Shown here piece by piece: positions 1-12,532 of a stretch of DNA of 64,000 bases; position 1 is the first letter of the stretch; each line of letters starts with the position of its first letter. The notes below the pieces were generated by a model, which ran no database searches, was not told the DNA's origin, and saw only the letters and a list, made by a program, of their open reading frames with translations. The DNA is from Kappaphycus alvarezii. Its lineage: Eukaryota; Rhodophyta; Florideophyceae; Gigartinales; Solieriaceae. Location: positions 496,001 through 560,000 of the forward strand of contig NADL03000034.1 in NCBI GenBank assembly GCA_002205965.3, written 5' to 3'. The position numbers and the translations under genes were made by a program.

Positions 1-3000
1 GTATCAAAAATTTTGCGCCAGGCGAAGATTGTACTCTACTTTACCATTAAGTACGGTAGAAACCAACAGAGAATATAGTTGTACCATAATTAAAGCACAT
101 AAGCACCAATCACCAGAAAAATGGTATAAAGCTCGATAAGCCTTCATAAATGTTTGATCTCAAATGTTACACAAAAAAGGAGGCAACTAAACGAATAAAA
201 TTAAATTCACGTCGGTTTATAGAATTGTTGGAAAGGCTTTGGAACAAAAGAGGGAATTCACCGAAACCTGCCACCTTCCAAAAATATTTTTCCGCTATAT
301 CAAGAAGCTGAATGTTAATTAATATTCTGTCAGGTTCGCTAATTTTTTCGTCCCCTTATCCCAAGTAATGACGATATTTCCATTCAATTCGCTCTTTTGC
401 TAAGACAGTCCATTTATGTTATGGATTCGAGACAATATCTATCTAATCTCTATGAATCAAATTTAGACGTTTCAGAGCTCCCTCACCTGATGTAAAGCTT
501 TACTTCGAGCAGAAATAGATACTGAGGATTAGTATGACAAAAAAATGCATTTCATTGTACTAAATGAAAATTAGTTATTTCAAGGCCTATTTCTTGCTCC
601 AAATTATCTCTCTCAGATATATGAAATATTAATTGAAACCAAGCAGATTAATTTCTAAATACCTCTTTAAAAGTATTTCGTACCTTTCTAAAGCGAAAGT
701 TTGACTTAATAGAGTACAAAATGAATCCCTCCGTGTAAAATTTTGTTAATTATGAATAAAACATGGACTAAATTTCCACTCTCTTTCCAAAATATGGCAT
801 TCAAGCTTTCCGCAAGAAATTTGTTTTAGTATGCATTTATGATTTGAATATCTTCTATAATTTCAAATGTTTTGACCTATAAATACATTGTGGCGCTTGC
901 ACAAACAGGACTAATTCATTGGATCCGGTTAAATGAAGAGAGTGAATTTGCTGTATATTTCATAATTTTTACTCACTCTGAAAACTTAAGTGTAACCAAC
1001 AACAAGAAAGGTAAATAAATCCAAAATATTAATTTAATTAGTTAATAATCACTTCAATTCTCTGAAAAGTTATCCATGATATTAAATGTAGCCTGGTATT
1101 CTGTTAAAGATCAAGGTAATTCATAACGAATGGGAATGCTACTGTCAGGTCGAGATATAAACAACCCATAATTACATGGATGATAGTATTACACAAATCT
1201 TAAGTCATTATATGCAATGGTACCATTTTAAACTAATCTATGATAGCATGGGAGTTTTAATTTCATAATACGTATATTTTGGGAGAACTAGAGTAACTAT
1301 TGATATAGAAACAGTGAGATAATGTATTTTCAATGCATTCGTACTATAGTGGATCATTTCCAATTATATCTCCACTAATTAAGCTAATCGAAAGCATTGA
1401 AAGCGATCTGCGACATTGACTAGAAAATTTGAGAGGAGATACCATTTTTTTTGTTGTTTTACAGCTTTTTTGGTTTTACCTAGATGTAGAATTAGACACT
1501 CTAAGATCTAGGTGAAAATAATTTCATAAACGGATAGAGATAAGGAGAACCATTCAATCTCGACTATATTGCAGCCCAGTTTCCGATTCTCAGAGCCCCC
1601 TGTCTGTCAAATATTCAATTAAATTTTATCAAGCAATGATTAGTATCTGTTGAGCCTTTTTTCAGTTTGGACTGTCATCAGTCAATTTTATTTGACAAAT
1701 ACCGAAAATTATCCCCCTGATATCTCTTTTTGTGTTAAATCGCGCATATGGTAGCTACGTACGACCTTGTTGTACAAAAACGTATGTGGCTATAAATTTT
1801 TTTATACATCTAATTGAAAGCATTTTCTGAATACCACAAATATATTTAGTTTAAATCACAAAAAATGCTTATTATCGTCTTGAGTAAATATAGGTAATAT
1901 TTTACGCCAAAAGGAAACCAAAAGCCATTAATTATTTTCATGGTCCAATAAACAAGAGTTTAAGGATTGACTAACTCGTAATTGAATTTGATCATGTCTC
2001 AATTGGCTTCAACAACATCAGGAATACATATATATTTTAATGAAGGGGTATTTGGATACAATTCCAAACTTCAATTTTGGGAAATAGTCAGAGAAAGAAA
2101 GATTTGATTGCTCGGCGGATGGACGAAAGTAATTTCAATCTCTATATGCGAGAATCAACTGATTATTTTATTTCTCTCTGACTACTTCAGCAGACATACA
2201 AGTTAATACTCAGGATTCAAATTCCGATCTTAAAATCCGCACTAATTATATGAGCTAAGTTAACCGTTGCATTAAATTCGATAGCTTCATGCTCACATCA
2301 ACTTTAGTATTATTTCATATAAATAATTCAATTTGACTTGTTTTATTTGCCTTAGATTCGGCGATTCAACCCAAGGTGAAAAATAGTAGACAAAAAGTAC
2401 ATTGTAGAGGGAGTAATCCATGCAGTTTACCAATACTGATTAAATTAAGCGCAAGTATTATTTTCTTTCTATGAAGCCCATGTGTTTTCAAAAGTAGGCT
2501 AATTCCAAAGAATTTAAATCAATTCAAACTGCTAATCCAAGCTGTATCACTGTGGAATAATTCTTTCATCTTGTTCGGTAAATTGATTATAAAGAAATTT
2601 ACTAGCTCATTCCTATTCTTAACGAAGTTCTTGTTCATTATTTACATCTCTAAACTAGATATTTGCTTCTTGACGCATTGCATAATTGTGAATAGTAATA
2701 TCGGTTATACGTTCATGAAGGGGGGTATGGATAACTTTTAAATTTTTTTTGGCGTCAAAAGAACGAATATATTTCTCATTATCTCTGGTAAGTACCAAGG
2801 AAAAAAACTAGCTTAATTTTTAATTTACTTCGAAAAAATGGGAAAAACTTGGACTGACACAAAAAAAATAAACTTTTCGACCCAAAAGTTCTAACACCTG
2901 CAAGGGTTCGAAAGTTAAAGCGACCATGTATACAATTTGTCCAAATTAGGGACACTTTTAGTCCACCTACAGATCGACAGGGTGAGAATGTTAAAATTTC

Positions 3001-4365
3001 TTATTTATTCTTGCAGTACTCTAATGTAACTAGAATAATAGATGAAAATGAAAATGAGGAATATGTGCTATTGACAGTCCTCCAAAAAGTATTTAATGGG
3101 TGATTAGGTGGTTGCAGAAAAAAATGCATTTATTTGTGCCCCTCGAAGATCGTAGAGGTAAATATCACAAAAAAAATAGAAGCGGACGAAAATGGGACAT
3201 CATTTTCTCCGGTTATGATATTTTTGGCCTCTAAAAACTTAATGTTGTACAGATAGCGAAAGACTTTTAATGCCCCTGAAGAAAAGTAAATTTTTAAAAA
3301 AGTGATCGTGGAGCCATAATGTGTCCAATTCTGAATGACTATCCTCCAACGTTATTAAAGGCATGATAATTACGCCATATATTAACTTCAAAGGCCAATA
3401 GCGAAAAATATTCGAGTCAACCCTTTGTCTATAGTAGCTAGGCACCTGCAAAATTCTTTGAGATTCGTTAGTTTCAGTGATGCTCCGATTGCGGCCGTTG
3501 CATTTTTCAGGAGGACTAAGTAGAACATTGCTTTATTTTTTACATGTGGCTCTAGAGCGAGAGCCTCCATCGCCGGGTTTCCCAAGACTTGATCAGTCAA
3601 TTTCATAAAACATCTGAATATTTCTAAGAACGATAATAGGGTTTCTTCAATCGCTTCGAGTAATTTTCCTGTCTAAAAGGTGTACTATTGAGCAACCAGG
3701 GTACAGATCTTCGCCAAAATTAAAAAGATTCTGGTACTCAAGTTCTTAATACACTATTTATGGCTAATTACTTGTTTTTATCTATCTTTTTATTCAAAAT
3801 ACTCCTAAAACAAGATTCTATTAGTTCTATGTGGATATTAATTTGCTTAAAGACCCAAAATACCACTAGATGGACCGAATTTTTTTGCTAAAATGAAACG
3901 AATCTCGGCATATGAGCAATAATAATTTACAAGTACAGTACATAGAGAGGAAAATAGACTTCTCAATCTTATTTAGGCAGATACTGGGAACATCTAATAT
4001 ATTACTGTAAATTAAATTGTACATAGCACAAACCAAATGGTTAACGTCCATTGCTTCCGTTCTGTAATGAGTATAGTTTGGATAACAATTTGTTTATATC
4101 ACAGAGACTTGTTTTCAAATTAATCGCTTTTCCAAAAACCAAAAACTGCACAACAAAATCAAATAATTTATATAAATAAAAGTCTCTGGCTCAGTCTTGA
4201 ACTAATTAATTGCTGAATTACTCGGTATCCGCGTACTAATTAGAATTTTTACTGCCAAGAACAGTTCTACCGAAAAATACCTACTAAGAGAGCGAACAAA
4301 ATCTGCGATGACAGGAAAACTTTCTCCCGTCCCCCAGTCCTAGTACCCAAGAACCTGAAATTCCG
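1..4365. other. AT-rich stretch, no recognisable gene
   Basis: This segment is AT-rich with dense stop codons in all frames. The longest open stretches are minus-strand runs of about 70 codons around 3239-3606. I recognise no family in them. I saw no terminal repeats, tandem arrays or RNA genes here. It is most likely intergenic or heavily decayed repeat DNA. Confidence 0.6.
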
Positions 4366-4473
4366 GTGCATTCCATTCAACTCCCATATATGCAACCCCC
4401 ATCCATCACTTCTTATGAAAGAAAGCATGAAATATCTATACACGCTGTCACACAGTGCGGAGAAGATCGTGAC

Positions 4474-5035
4474 GATAAAAAAGAGTCGAAGTGCCCTATT
4501 TTCGATTATTTATTCGAGTGTAGCGGTGAAAAAGCGATAAAAAAGATGACTAACTTCGATGCCACTGAGTTTAATGCAAATTAAAACATACATTCTGAAA
4601 AAATGGTTTGTACCAAAGAGATCCAGCCAGAAAGAGTACGTATGGAGATCAAGACATTTTTAAATGTCTCTAGTGTCTTTATACAGCTGAGAAACTTTAT
4701 AATTGTTAGAAAACTTTTGGCTTAAAGGCTTCAACATTCGAGCGCAGCATTACGAAGTTCATCGATGCAATAAGCGCGGCTGCGTACGCTACTGTTTTGG
4801 TGAATATGGAAGCACCATGCCATTTGTTGATTTATTAAATGACGGAGTCAAATTTGTCAACTACCCGACAACCTGCTATGCAACTGGTGTTACCATTCAG
4901 TGTTCGAACCGTCCACAAGTTAATGCCAAAGAAGGCAAGAAGCGCTACACGCAGTTTCTTTCTAAACCAGTGAGAGGGGGATCTTATCCGCTTTTCGGAG
5001 CTTTCATCCAATCTAAACTCAACGATACGAAATAA
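4474..5035 (+). pseudogene. Faint DDE transposase remnant
   Basis: Two short open stretches look like pieces of one decayed transposase. The first ends with KKMTNFDATEFNAN, which resembles the start of the core domain of a DDE_Tnp_4-like family I associate with oomycetes. The second (4703-5035) contains CYATGVTIQCSNRPQVNAKE, which resembles the segment around a catalytic Asp in that family (a YATDVT-type motif); here Gly stands where Asp would be expected. Frames between the two pieces are broken. The identification is from memory of motif shapes only, so it is tentative. If correct, the copy is inactive. Confidence 0.3.
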
Positions 5036-5188
5036 ACTCATTAAATATATGCTACTCTATCACAGAAAATCCGGTCTGTCTTATCTTGTATCCCAGCCGA
5101 ACTCTTCTCAAAACGACAACTCGCTTACTAGGGATATTCCTTAATCAGTTCCCATCCATCAATGCATCGATTGATGGTCACACAAACT
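4990..5188 (+). repeat. Dispersed direct repeat, copy A
   Basis: A ~200-bp segment beginning at the sequence for GAxIQSK and ending in the motif ATTGATGGTCACACAAACT recurs in the same orientation at 6585-6782. Shared landmarks include CATCCAATCTAAA, TATCACAGAAAATYC and CCATCAAT. After this copy the end motif GATGGATGGG...ACAAACT is repeated twice more up to about 5270. It is probably the 3' end of an uncharacterised repeat family. Confidence 0.6.
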
Positions 5189-5289
5189 TACCAGCAAATT
5201 AATTGATGGATGGGCAGACAAACTAGCACGAAACTAACAGGCAAATGCATAGATGGATGGGAACGCAAACTAAAAAACCCTCCTGGCCA

Positions 5290-7290
5290 TTTCATCCATG
5301 AATCTACAGACGGGCACAGTTTGAAGATTCCATTCAAATTTCACGCTTGAAAGATGCTTAACGATTGCTTTCGTCAACATAAATTCCGTAGGTAAGTACC
5401 GTAAGGTAATTTCTATCCCCTTTCGATGAGAAAAAGGCTCCATATCACACAAGAAATCCACCCTGTCGACCATACAGTCTGAAGAGCCGTAGTAAACAAT
5501 CTGGACATCATCTACCGCAGTTCTAGACAGCTCTACGTGCTTTAAGGGCGTTTATCATTATGGTTGCATTGTTAGCGAAACCATCGACTCCTTTTTGGTC
5601 ACGGGGATTTTTAGTCTTTCTCATGAGCCCAGTAACTTTTTTGCAATATTTCCAACCTTTTTAAAGTGGAAAGACTTTTGTCCGGGTTTATATTGCTCTT
5701 TCTATGAAACTGAGCTTTCAGTGCTCTGGCGGAGACTTTTCCCACACCAGAAGCCTTCTATGAACTTATTTCGTCCCGTTCCTATTTTTCAACCTCTCGT
5801 AAAATTGTGCAGCTACCCCCCTCATAACGGGCTACCCTCAGCCACATGCAGTGATGCGATGGCATAACCGAAGAAGGAAGTACTCCTTGACCCAAATGAT
5901 GCAAGAAAATAATGACTTGCTTATATTCACCTATGGGACTACCCATTCCTGAGAAAACGTCATGCTTACCTTTCTCTCAGGAATGGACAAATCTTCGAAC
6001 ATCCCGATGTACTTCTCCATACGCTGATCTCTGTAAGATAACTTCATTAGTTGTACCTAGGGTTTGACTTTCGACGACATATTGCTCAGGGATTAACTCT
6101 CCTTGAGCTTCTTCCACATCTTCTAGAGGTAACTCTTGAAAGAAATAACAAATTTCGTGGGTCTTACCCCAAGGAACGACAAAATAGTGTCTCGGGTCTT
6201 CGCGATGGAAATCTTCACACTGGGATCTAATTCCCTCTTTCAATATCGAACCGCATCTTTGAGCACCACATTCAAAACCCCTTTCTCCTCGAAGGCATCC
6301 TCAGCTCGTGTTTCCTAAACACCGAAGTCTTCCCATTTTACACCATCACACTTGTATGCAAGCTTACTGACTTACCTCGATTCGCATTTTAAGAGTATTT
6401 TCAGCAACAGTAAATTATGATAGAAAATGAGAGATGTGGTAATCAAAGAGAGCTTAAAAAGCTCATAACAAAAGAAAAGACGTAAAGTTAAAGACAGCCA
6501 AGAAAAACAGAGTCGAGTCTTCTGGAACCATAACCTGCTGCGCGCAGTGCCTTTTCTGAGGCAGTAGGCGGGAAAGTTGATTCCCTTTTCTGGAGCTTGC
6601 ATCCAATCTAAAGTCAATGCTACTATAAAACTCATTACTTATATATTGCTTTATCACAGAAAATTCCGTGTGTCTTCTCTTGGCTTCCAGCTGAGGTCTT
6701 CTCAATACAACAAATCCCTTGTCAGGGATGTTCCTTACTCAATTCCCGTCCATCAATTCATTGATTGATGGGCACACAAACTAAAAAGTTCTTTCGCGGC
6801 AAGTACAAATTGTATCACTTCAAGGTCAAGGTCATTATCTTGTAAGACTGTATGGCAATCAACTTTACTAATCAATACCCTAGCTCTGTTTCCAAACTTA
6901 AAGATATTCAGTACCCCATAAAGTTCTACAAGATTTCCTTACGTGCAAAAGAACGGGAGCTTCAAGTTATGGGCACAGAGGATTTGGTAGGTGAGCGCCC
7001 GAGGCAAAAGCACGTGCTAATGAACGGGGTTACCAGGGTACAGTGTCAATAATTCATGCGTTCATCCTGAAGAAAAAACCAAACAAAGTCATTTAGCTAG
7101 GGACTGGTAAACGTTCAAACGCAGAATTATATTTGCGGAGTAATTCTAGATAATGGAAAACTGAAAACTATTTCGTGCGCTGACGTCTTTTGTCATTTGC
7201 GTTGCATGGAAAGAAGTTAGAAGTGACATATATAAAAGGAGGCGCTTTAATTGGCCTTTCTTTAGCACTGATAAAACTGTAATTCCACGG
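5290..7290. other. No recognisable gene apart from the repeat
   Basis: This stretch holds short open frames on both strands, for example minus 5977-6243 and plus 5595-5867 and 6852-7052. None shows a motif I recognise. The second copy of the dispersed repeat lies at 6585-6782. A TATATAAAAGG sequence lies near 7230, shortly before the first piggyBac-type element. Confidence 0.5.
6585..6782 (+). repeat. Dispersed direct repeat, copy B
   Basis: Second copy of the 4990-5188 segment, same orientation, roughly 75-80% similar by eye. It ends in ATTGATTGATGGGCACACAAACT. The interval between copies (about 1.4 kb) holds no recognised gene, so the pair may mark the ends of an element or be two independent insertions. 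Confidence 0.6.
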
Positions 7291-7369
7291 CCCTAGAGTG
7301 GAGTACATCCCCAATTTAGCCTGTGCGCGCAATTGCCTGTACTCTGAAGGGAAAGACATGCATGGGAGC

Positions 7370-7410
7370 CTAGTGTCTATTGGACCATTGTCCTCATATG
7401 AGGACAGCTT
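7370..7410 (+). repeat. Left CTAG and terminal inverted repeat, piggyBac-type element 1
   Basis: CTAG at 7370-7373 is followed by TGTCTATTGGACCATTG and then the 14-bp palindrome TCCTCATATGAGGA. The same design, inverted, ends this element at 10264. The start is also nearly identical to the terminus at 18351 (TGTCTATTGGACCGTTGTCCT on the minus strand). The palindrome is a plausible transposase-binding site, by inference. Confidence 0.8.
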
Positions 7411-7591
7411 TTACCAACTAATTTTTTTAATACAATATTTTTTTAGCCGCCTTTTTTTAGTTCCTACGTACTCTACTAAACATGTAGATACTCGATCAAA
7501 ACAAACGTTTCGAGAATTATCACTCTGCTCAACGCAGGACCAACTTTCCCTGACGCGATACCCATCGATTATCCCCTCAATTTTCACAGAA

Positions 7592-9660
7592 ATGGATCCA
7601 CGAACTGTTCCAGTAAATCTCATTCACTGCCGTGCTTCCCTTGTTACGTCAACTGCAGAATGTAAGCGCTTGTATGGGTCAGCTTGGAAGACGAAATTGC
7701 TCGCTGGTTATTGCGGTCCACATCGACATTGTAAGCGGTCGAAGGAGGAAGTCAGTGGAGGCAAGCTGGAAGATTCGTGACCGTCTCAAAACTGTCACGT
7801 TGAAGATTGTCAACATCAAAGCGGGATTACCTCCAACAGACGTCGTAGTGGAGGAAGGAACCGCTCAATTGCCAAACGAAGCGGCACATGAAGTTTTAGG
7901 CGCTCCTCAGTCGTCTTCGTCGGCATCAGATGGGAATTCCGATGATTCCACGGCGCATCAATCAGATGCACCTGTTTTTTCTCATGGACGATCATGGACC
8001 AATCAGGAGTTTTTCACACCTATTAGTGAAAATGTATCAGAGAAAAGCTGCAAAATAATTGGCTACTCTGGTAATACTCTCGCGTATGGCTGTGCTCCTC
8101 GAGATTTATCGCCATTTGAATGCTTTATGAGCATGTTTCCGCTCCGTCACCTAACCGTCATGCGTGACCTTACAAATGATCGATTGAATGCCATTGGAAA
8201 TCATCCCGTCTCGTCAGGAGAGATATTGAAGTTCTTTGGGATTCTCATACTTATGACAAGGTTTTCATTTTCAAACCGCCGCGACCTCTGGAGTGAATCT
8301 GGTTCGAAATACATTCCAGCACCAATTTTGGAAAGATCATGTCACGTAGAAGGTTTGAGCTGATTCTGGCAAACATTTGCTTCAGTCACACTTCTGAACG
8401 GGAGGAAAGCCCTTGGATGACTCGAGATGGTCTCTGGTAAGTGGATTTTTGAAGGCCATCAATGACCACCGCAGGCAATATGTCACGCCATCTTCGCATA
8501 TCTGCGTCGATGAAAGTATTAGCAGATGGTATGGTCTCGGAGGAGATTGGATCAAAAAAGGACTCCCACATTACGTTGCCTATGACAGAAAGCCCGAAAA
8601 TGGCTGCGAATTGAAGGCTTCTGCATGTGGCCAGTCTGGAATAATGTTGAGATTGGAGCTCGTGATGGGGAAAACGGGTGGCCTTCGGCGTGACTTCACA
8701 GAGCAATTCTGTCACACCACCGCCCTTACACTTCGTCTTGTTCAACCTTGGCTGAAGACGGGTCGCGTCGTATGTGGGGATTCATTTTTTGCATCGGTGT
8801 CAACTGCGGAAGCCTTGATGAGATATGGAACGAGATTTATAGGTGTGGTCAAGAATGCGGTTAAGGAATTTCCGATGCAACATTTGTCGTCACAGGAGCT
8901 CACGGAGCGCGGAGATCATATCTCGATGGTTTCGAAGAATCCTGACACCAACAAATCTTTAACAGGCGTGTTGTGGATGGAAAGAGAACGAAGATATTTC
9001 GTCAGCAGTTGCCATACAACCAATCAGGGAACCCCAATTTGTAGGGAAAGATGGAGAACTGTGGATGGCGAGACAAGGAAAGTGGAATTCGAGATTGCAG
9101 TTCCAGATGTTGTGGAGAGGTACTACGACACGTGTTCTCAAGTCGATCGTCACAACAGATGTAGGCAAGATAGCCTTGGAATTGAGAAGAAATTGGAAGT
9201 CAAAGATTGGTCGCTCAGGGTCAATTCCTCTCTCCTATCGATCATAATTGTTGATTCATTTTTACTATACAAGCATTTTTTTGGTCCAAGACTCTGCGTA
9301 TCACAATCTAAGTTTTATGAGATGCTTGTCGAAGAACTCATTGAGAATAAGTTTGATTCGAGATCACGTAGGGCATCTAACTGCTTACAAAATGAGGATG
9401 ACATTGATATTTTGGAACCTGTTTCAGGGATTGGAACTCACTTTGCTGCAACTAACAAGAAGAGGAAATTAAGTAATGGTGAGTATACTAACGCATCTTG
9501 CCAAGGTCGCTGTCGAGATTGTAAGGTCAGTAAGTCAAAATTTCTTTGTTCTACTTGCCGTGACAATGGGCTCGGTGATGTTTATATCTGTCACGCGAGC
9601 ACAAAAAGGTGTTGCTTCATGTACCACGTGCGCGAGAAACATCATAGGGATCTCAACTAG
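7592..9660 (+). pseudogene. piggyBac-type DDD transposase (frame-disrupted)
   Basis: The start is chosen at ATG 7592 by alignment with the element 2 copy. An N-terminal domain (CRASLVTSTAECKRLYGSAW, then RRRKSVEASWKIRD) is followed by an acidic, Ser-rich linker and the RNase H-fold core. The three piggyBac catalytic Asp positions are visible: ICVDES near 8509, VVCGDSFF near 8779 and QVDRHNR near 9144. A C-terminal Cys/His-rich finger (CRDC, CSTC, CCFMYH, H residues, about 9505-9650) matches the piggyBac cysteine-rich domain that binds DNA. The frame changes near 7700, near 8325 (one base missing against the sister copy) and between 8385 and 8430. The last 415 codons are uninterrupted. Catalytic residues are intact, so indels are the only obvious lesions. 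Confidence 0.85.
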
Positions 9661-9925
9661 TATTCCAAGTTGATATGAAATAGTGTGACTTTTTGTTTTA
9701 AAAGAAAAATTATTAATGAGTTCTATTTCTATAGCTCCCTACTGTTTTTACTTGCTTCATCTGACTTGCGAAAGTAGCTGCTGTCTATGGCGTACTGAAT
9801 TACCCCTTTATGAGATGTCACCGTATTCTGTATCATGTTCAAGAGCATGATTAATGGCGCACTGAGACAGCAGCTTTTTCACAACCTGTCGAGTTCCCGT
9901 TGGAATTTTCGGACTTCTTACAGAA

Positions 9926-10000
9926 CCCCAGCGAGAATCAAACTCACGATTTCTGGGTCAGCAACCTACGATTCGCATCATAGGCCACCATCCCAGTGAT
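9926..10000 (-). ncRNA. tRNA-like module in element 1
   Basis: Read on the minus strand, this contains an A-box-like GGTGGCCTATGATG and a B-box-like GTGAGTTTGATTCTCGC that folds as a 5-bp T-stem (GTGAG/CTCGC) with a 7-nt loop. A conventional anticodon stem and acceptor stem are not apparent, so this is not a normal tRNA gene. A related module occupies the corresponding place in element 2 (12830-12895). The downstream minus-strand body (about 9926 to 9789) is also similar between the elements, as in a tRNA-derived SINE or a shared internal promoter. Confidence 0.5.
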
Positions 10001-10204
10001 GGATGTGAGGAAGTGACTGGGAGTATATAAAGTTGGAAGCTATTGCATCTTCAGTACGTGTGCACGATAGATACTCAATGAAGTAAAGTTTCATTCAACG
10101 TCGATCAGTCGGACACTACTGTAAGTTCCTCCTTACAGTGCAACTTTTTTACTAATATTTATTGGGACAAAAAAAATTATTTGACTACCACAGTACAGTA
10201 CTCT

Positions 10205-10268
10205 TTGTCCTCATATGAGGATAAAGTGTGCCTCACATGAGGACAACGCTTGGTCGGATAGACACTAG
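10205..10268 (-). repeat. Right terminal inverted repeat of element 1 and shared CTAG
   Basis: Reading inward on the minus strand: CTAG, TGTCTATCCGACCAAGCG, TTGTCCTCATGTGAGG, then a second palindrome TCCTCATATGAGGA at about 10208-10221. The outermost bases match the left end. CTAG at 10265-10268 is simultaneously the left flank of element 2. Confidence 0.75.
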
Positions 10269-10473
10269 TGTCCAGAGGACAATTGTGCTCATATAAGTCG
10301 ATATTTCTAACGGCTAGATTTTATATGAAAAACTTACAGAATGACACTATTAGCTTTTCACCATATCTAATAGCACCCTTAGGTAGTCGACCGTGCAAAA
10401 CTTCGGAGTTTACTCCTCGGCAGTTCATTCGAACATACAACAAGTTTGTCAACATCGAAAATTTTAACCAAAA

Positions 10474-12532
10474 ATGACGAATCCAAATGACCCCAGTCAA
10501 CAGCCCGGAAACCTTGTCAACACTCGCGCAACCCTTGTCACGTCAGCGGCTGAGTGTAAGCGACTATTCGGTTCCCTTTGGAGAAGTAAGCGCGTCAACG
10601 GAACCGTGGTCAAGATCGAAGTTGACACATCTACCGGAAGACGTCAGACTTCGGTCACCGCAGACTGGTCCATTCAGGACAGGACAAAGCGCGTCAGCTT
10701 GAAACTCGTCAACATCAAGCCAGGAGAAGCATCTGAAGGTGACCTAGCAACGTCCAATGAAATGGAGACAACTGCTGCTGAGGTCGATCTACCGAATCGT
10801 CAACCTTCTGTTGAAGAACCTCGAGAAGAAGCCAATGGGATGGCCGGAGTAGGAGGGGTATGCAAAGAAGTGCATGGAAAAATTTGGACCAATCAGGAGG
10901 TAGTATTACCGTTGAATGGATCAACGGCATGTCGGCCATGGAAGGTAATTGGTCCAGCAGGGAACACGTACATACAAGGTCATACCGAGTATGAGAAGAC
11001 CCCGTATGATTTTTTCCTTTGCATGTTTCCCGTCGAACACCTTTCTACAATTACCGAACTTACAAACCGGAAACTCGCTAATGGTGGGCACATGCGTACA
11101 TCAGCTGGTGAAATTCTAAAGTTTTTTGGAATTCTCATATTGCTATGCAGATTCGAGTTTACAAGCAGAAGGTCACTTTGGAGTACACAGTCTACATCCA
11201 AATACATTCCATTGGCGGCTTTTGGAAAAATAATTTCGAGGAACCGTTTCGAAGCACTGGTTCATGTATTACATTCAGCCGCTACACTGAAACTGAAAGC
11301 ACTGACAGAAGATGGTCTTTGGTCAGCGGATTCGTGGAGGCCATAAAACGGCATAGGAGGTCAAGTTTTTCGCCATCGGAGAGAATTTGCGTGGATGAAA
11401 GCATGTCGCGCTGGTACGGAATGGGGGGGACTGGATGTCAGAAGGACTACCGCACTATGTCGCCATGGACCGTAAGCCTGAAAACGGATGTGAGATCAAG
11501 ACTGCATGCTGCGGTGTCAGTGGAATTGTATTGAATTTGGAGATTGTTTTGTCAGCATCTGACAGCAGTAATCGGCGTTACGAGTCAAATTTCCCTCATG
11601 GTACTGCTATTTTCTTCGCCTTACAGAGCCTTGGTTTCATTCAAATCGACTTGTCTGTGCAGACTCTGCATTTGCTTCTGTGGCCACAGCAAATGCGCTT
11701 TTCGAATATGGACTGAGGTTTACAGGTGTCGTCAAGAATGCGACAAGGCAGTTTCCTATGTCATTTTTGTCAGGGCTGGAACTCTTCAGGCGCGGAGATC
11801 ATATCTGTATGGTAAGTCCAGGACGGAAAGCCACCCTTCTATGATGGCCGTTCTGTGGATGGATAGAGACAGAAGATACTTTGTCAGTACTTCCGGTACA
11901 ACACTTCCGTCAGAGCCTATCAGAAGATCTCGTTGGAGATCTTCTGGTAATGAAACGGTACTTGTAGAAATGGAAATTCCAGTTCCAGCGGTTGTCAGCA
12001 CATATTATCAAACGTGCTCCCAGATTGACAGGCATAACAGATGCAGACAGGATGACCTTGGATTGGAGAAGAAATTCGAAGTCAATGATTGGTCACTGAG
12101 GGTTAATACATCTTTGCTTGCAATTTGCATCGTTGACTCATGGCTGCTATACAAGGGTTTTATGGGTGCAAGAAATTGCATGTCCCAAAAGTTTTTTATG
12201 CAAAACTTGCAGAGCAACTCATTGACAAATCATTTGATGCTATTGGCCTCCGCAGATCTGACATTGACGTTCCAGAGGATTCTATTCCCTCATTGGCCTG
12301 CGGTACTGGAATCCACCTGGTGCCCACAGTGAAAAGGCGCAAAGGAGCCAATGGGGCCCCAACGAAAGCGGCGTTTCAAAGCAGATGCAAAATTTGCAAA
12401 TCTGACAAGAAGTCCAAATTTCTCTGCTCTGAGTGCCTGAAACTGAACAAAGAGGTTTGGATATGCCATTCAGAGACAGGACGTAACTGCTTTCAAAATC
12501 ACTTACGCGATGTCCACTTCTGTCATAATTAG
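10474..12532 (+). pseudogene. piggyBac-type transposase, multiply frameshifted
   Basis: Paralogue of the element 1 transposase, alignable along its whole length. The N-terminal domain (ATLVTSAAECKRLFGSLW) starts at ATG 10474 and is open for 290 codons. Core motifs appear in changing frames: SERICVDESMSRWYG, GLPHYVAMDRKPENGCEIK, ALFEYGLRFTGVVKNA, SQIDRHNRCRQD, then a C-terminal Cys/His finger (CKICKSDKKSKFLCSECLK ... H). Frame changes occur near 11300, 11430 (in a run of seven G), 11650, 11830 and 12180. The second catalytic region is damaged. This copy is not expected to make an active enzyme, although some breaks sit in homopolymers and could be sequence errors. Confidence 0.85.

Larger units (their letters stand above)
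7374..10264 (+). mobile_element. piggyBac-superfamily DNA transposon, CTAG-flanked (element 1)
   Basis: A 2.89-kb element bounded by CTAG on both sides (7370-7373 and 10265-10268) with imperfect terminal inverted repeats starting TGTCTAT. It contains a transposase reading frame (7592-9660) and, towards its right end, a tRNA-like module (9926-10000, minus strand). Known piggyBac elements insert at TTAA and duplicate it. Here the flanking tetranucleotide is CTAG, also palindromic and 4 bp, so I infer a related mechanism with altered target choice. The right flanking CTAG is shared with element 2. The transposase has frameshifts, so this copy may be inactive unless these are sequence errors. Confidence 0.75.

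Noticed and set aside
7298-7780. Long frame crossing the left end of element 1
   Set aside because: It spans the CTAG and terminal repeat; only the part after 7592 matches the transposase N-terminus.
8425-8475. Possible intron in the element 1 transposase (GTAAGT donor, CACCGCAG acceptor)
   Set aside because: Splicing would delete the VSGFLKAI helix that is conserved in element 2, which lacks the donor.
9926-10000. Genuine tRNA gene
   Set aside because: No convincing acceptor or anticodon stem; only A-box, B-box and T-arm features are present.
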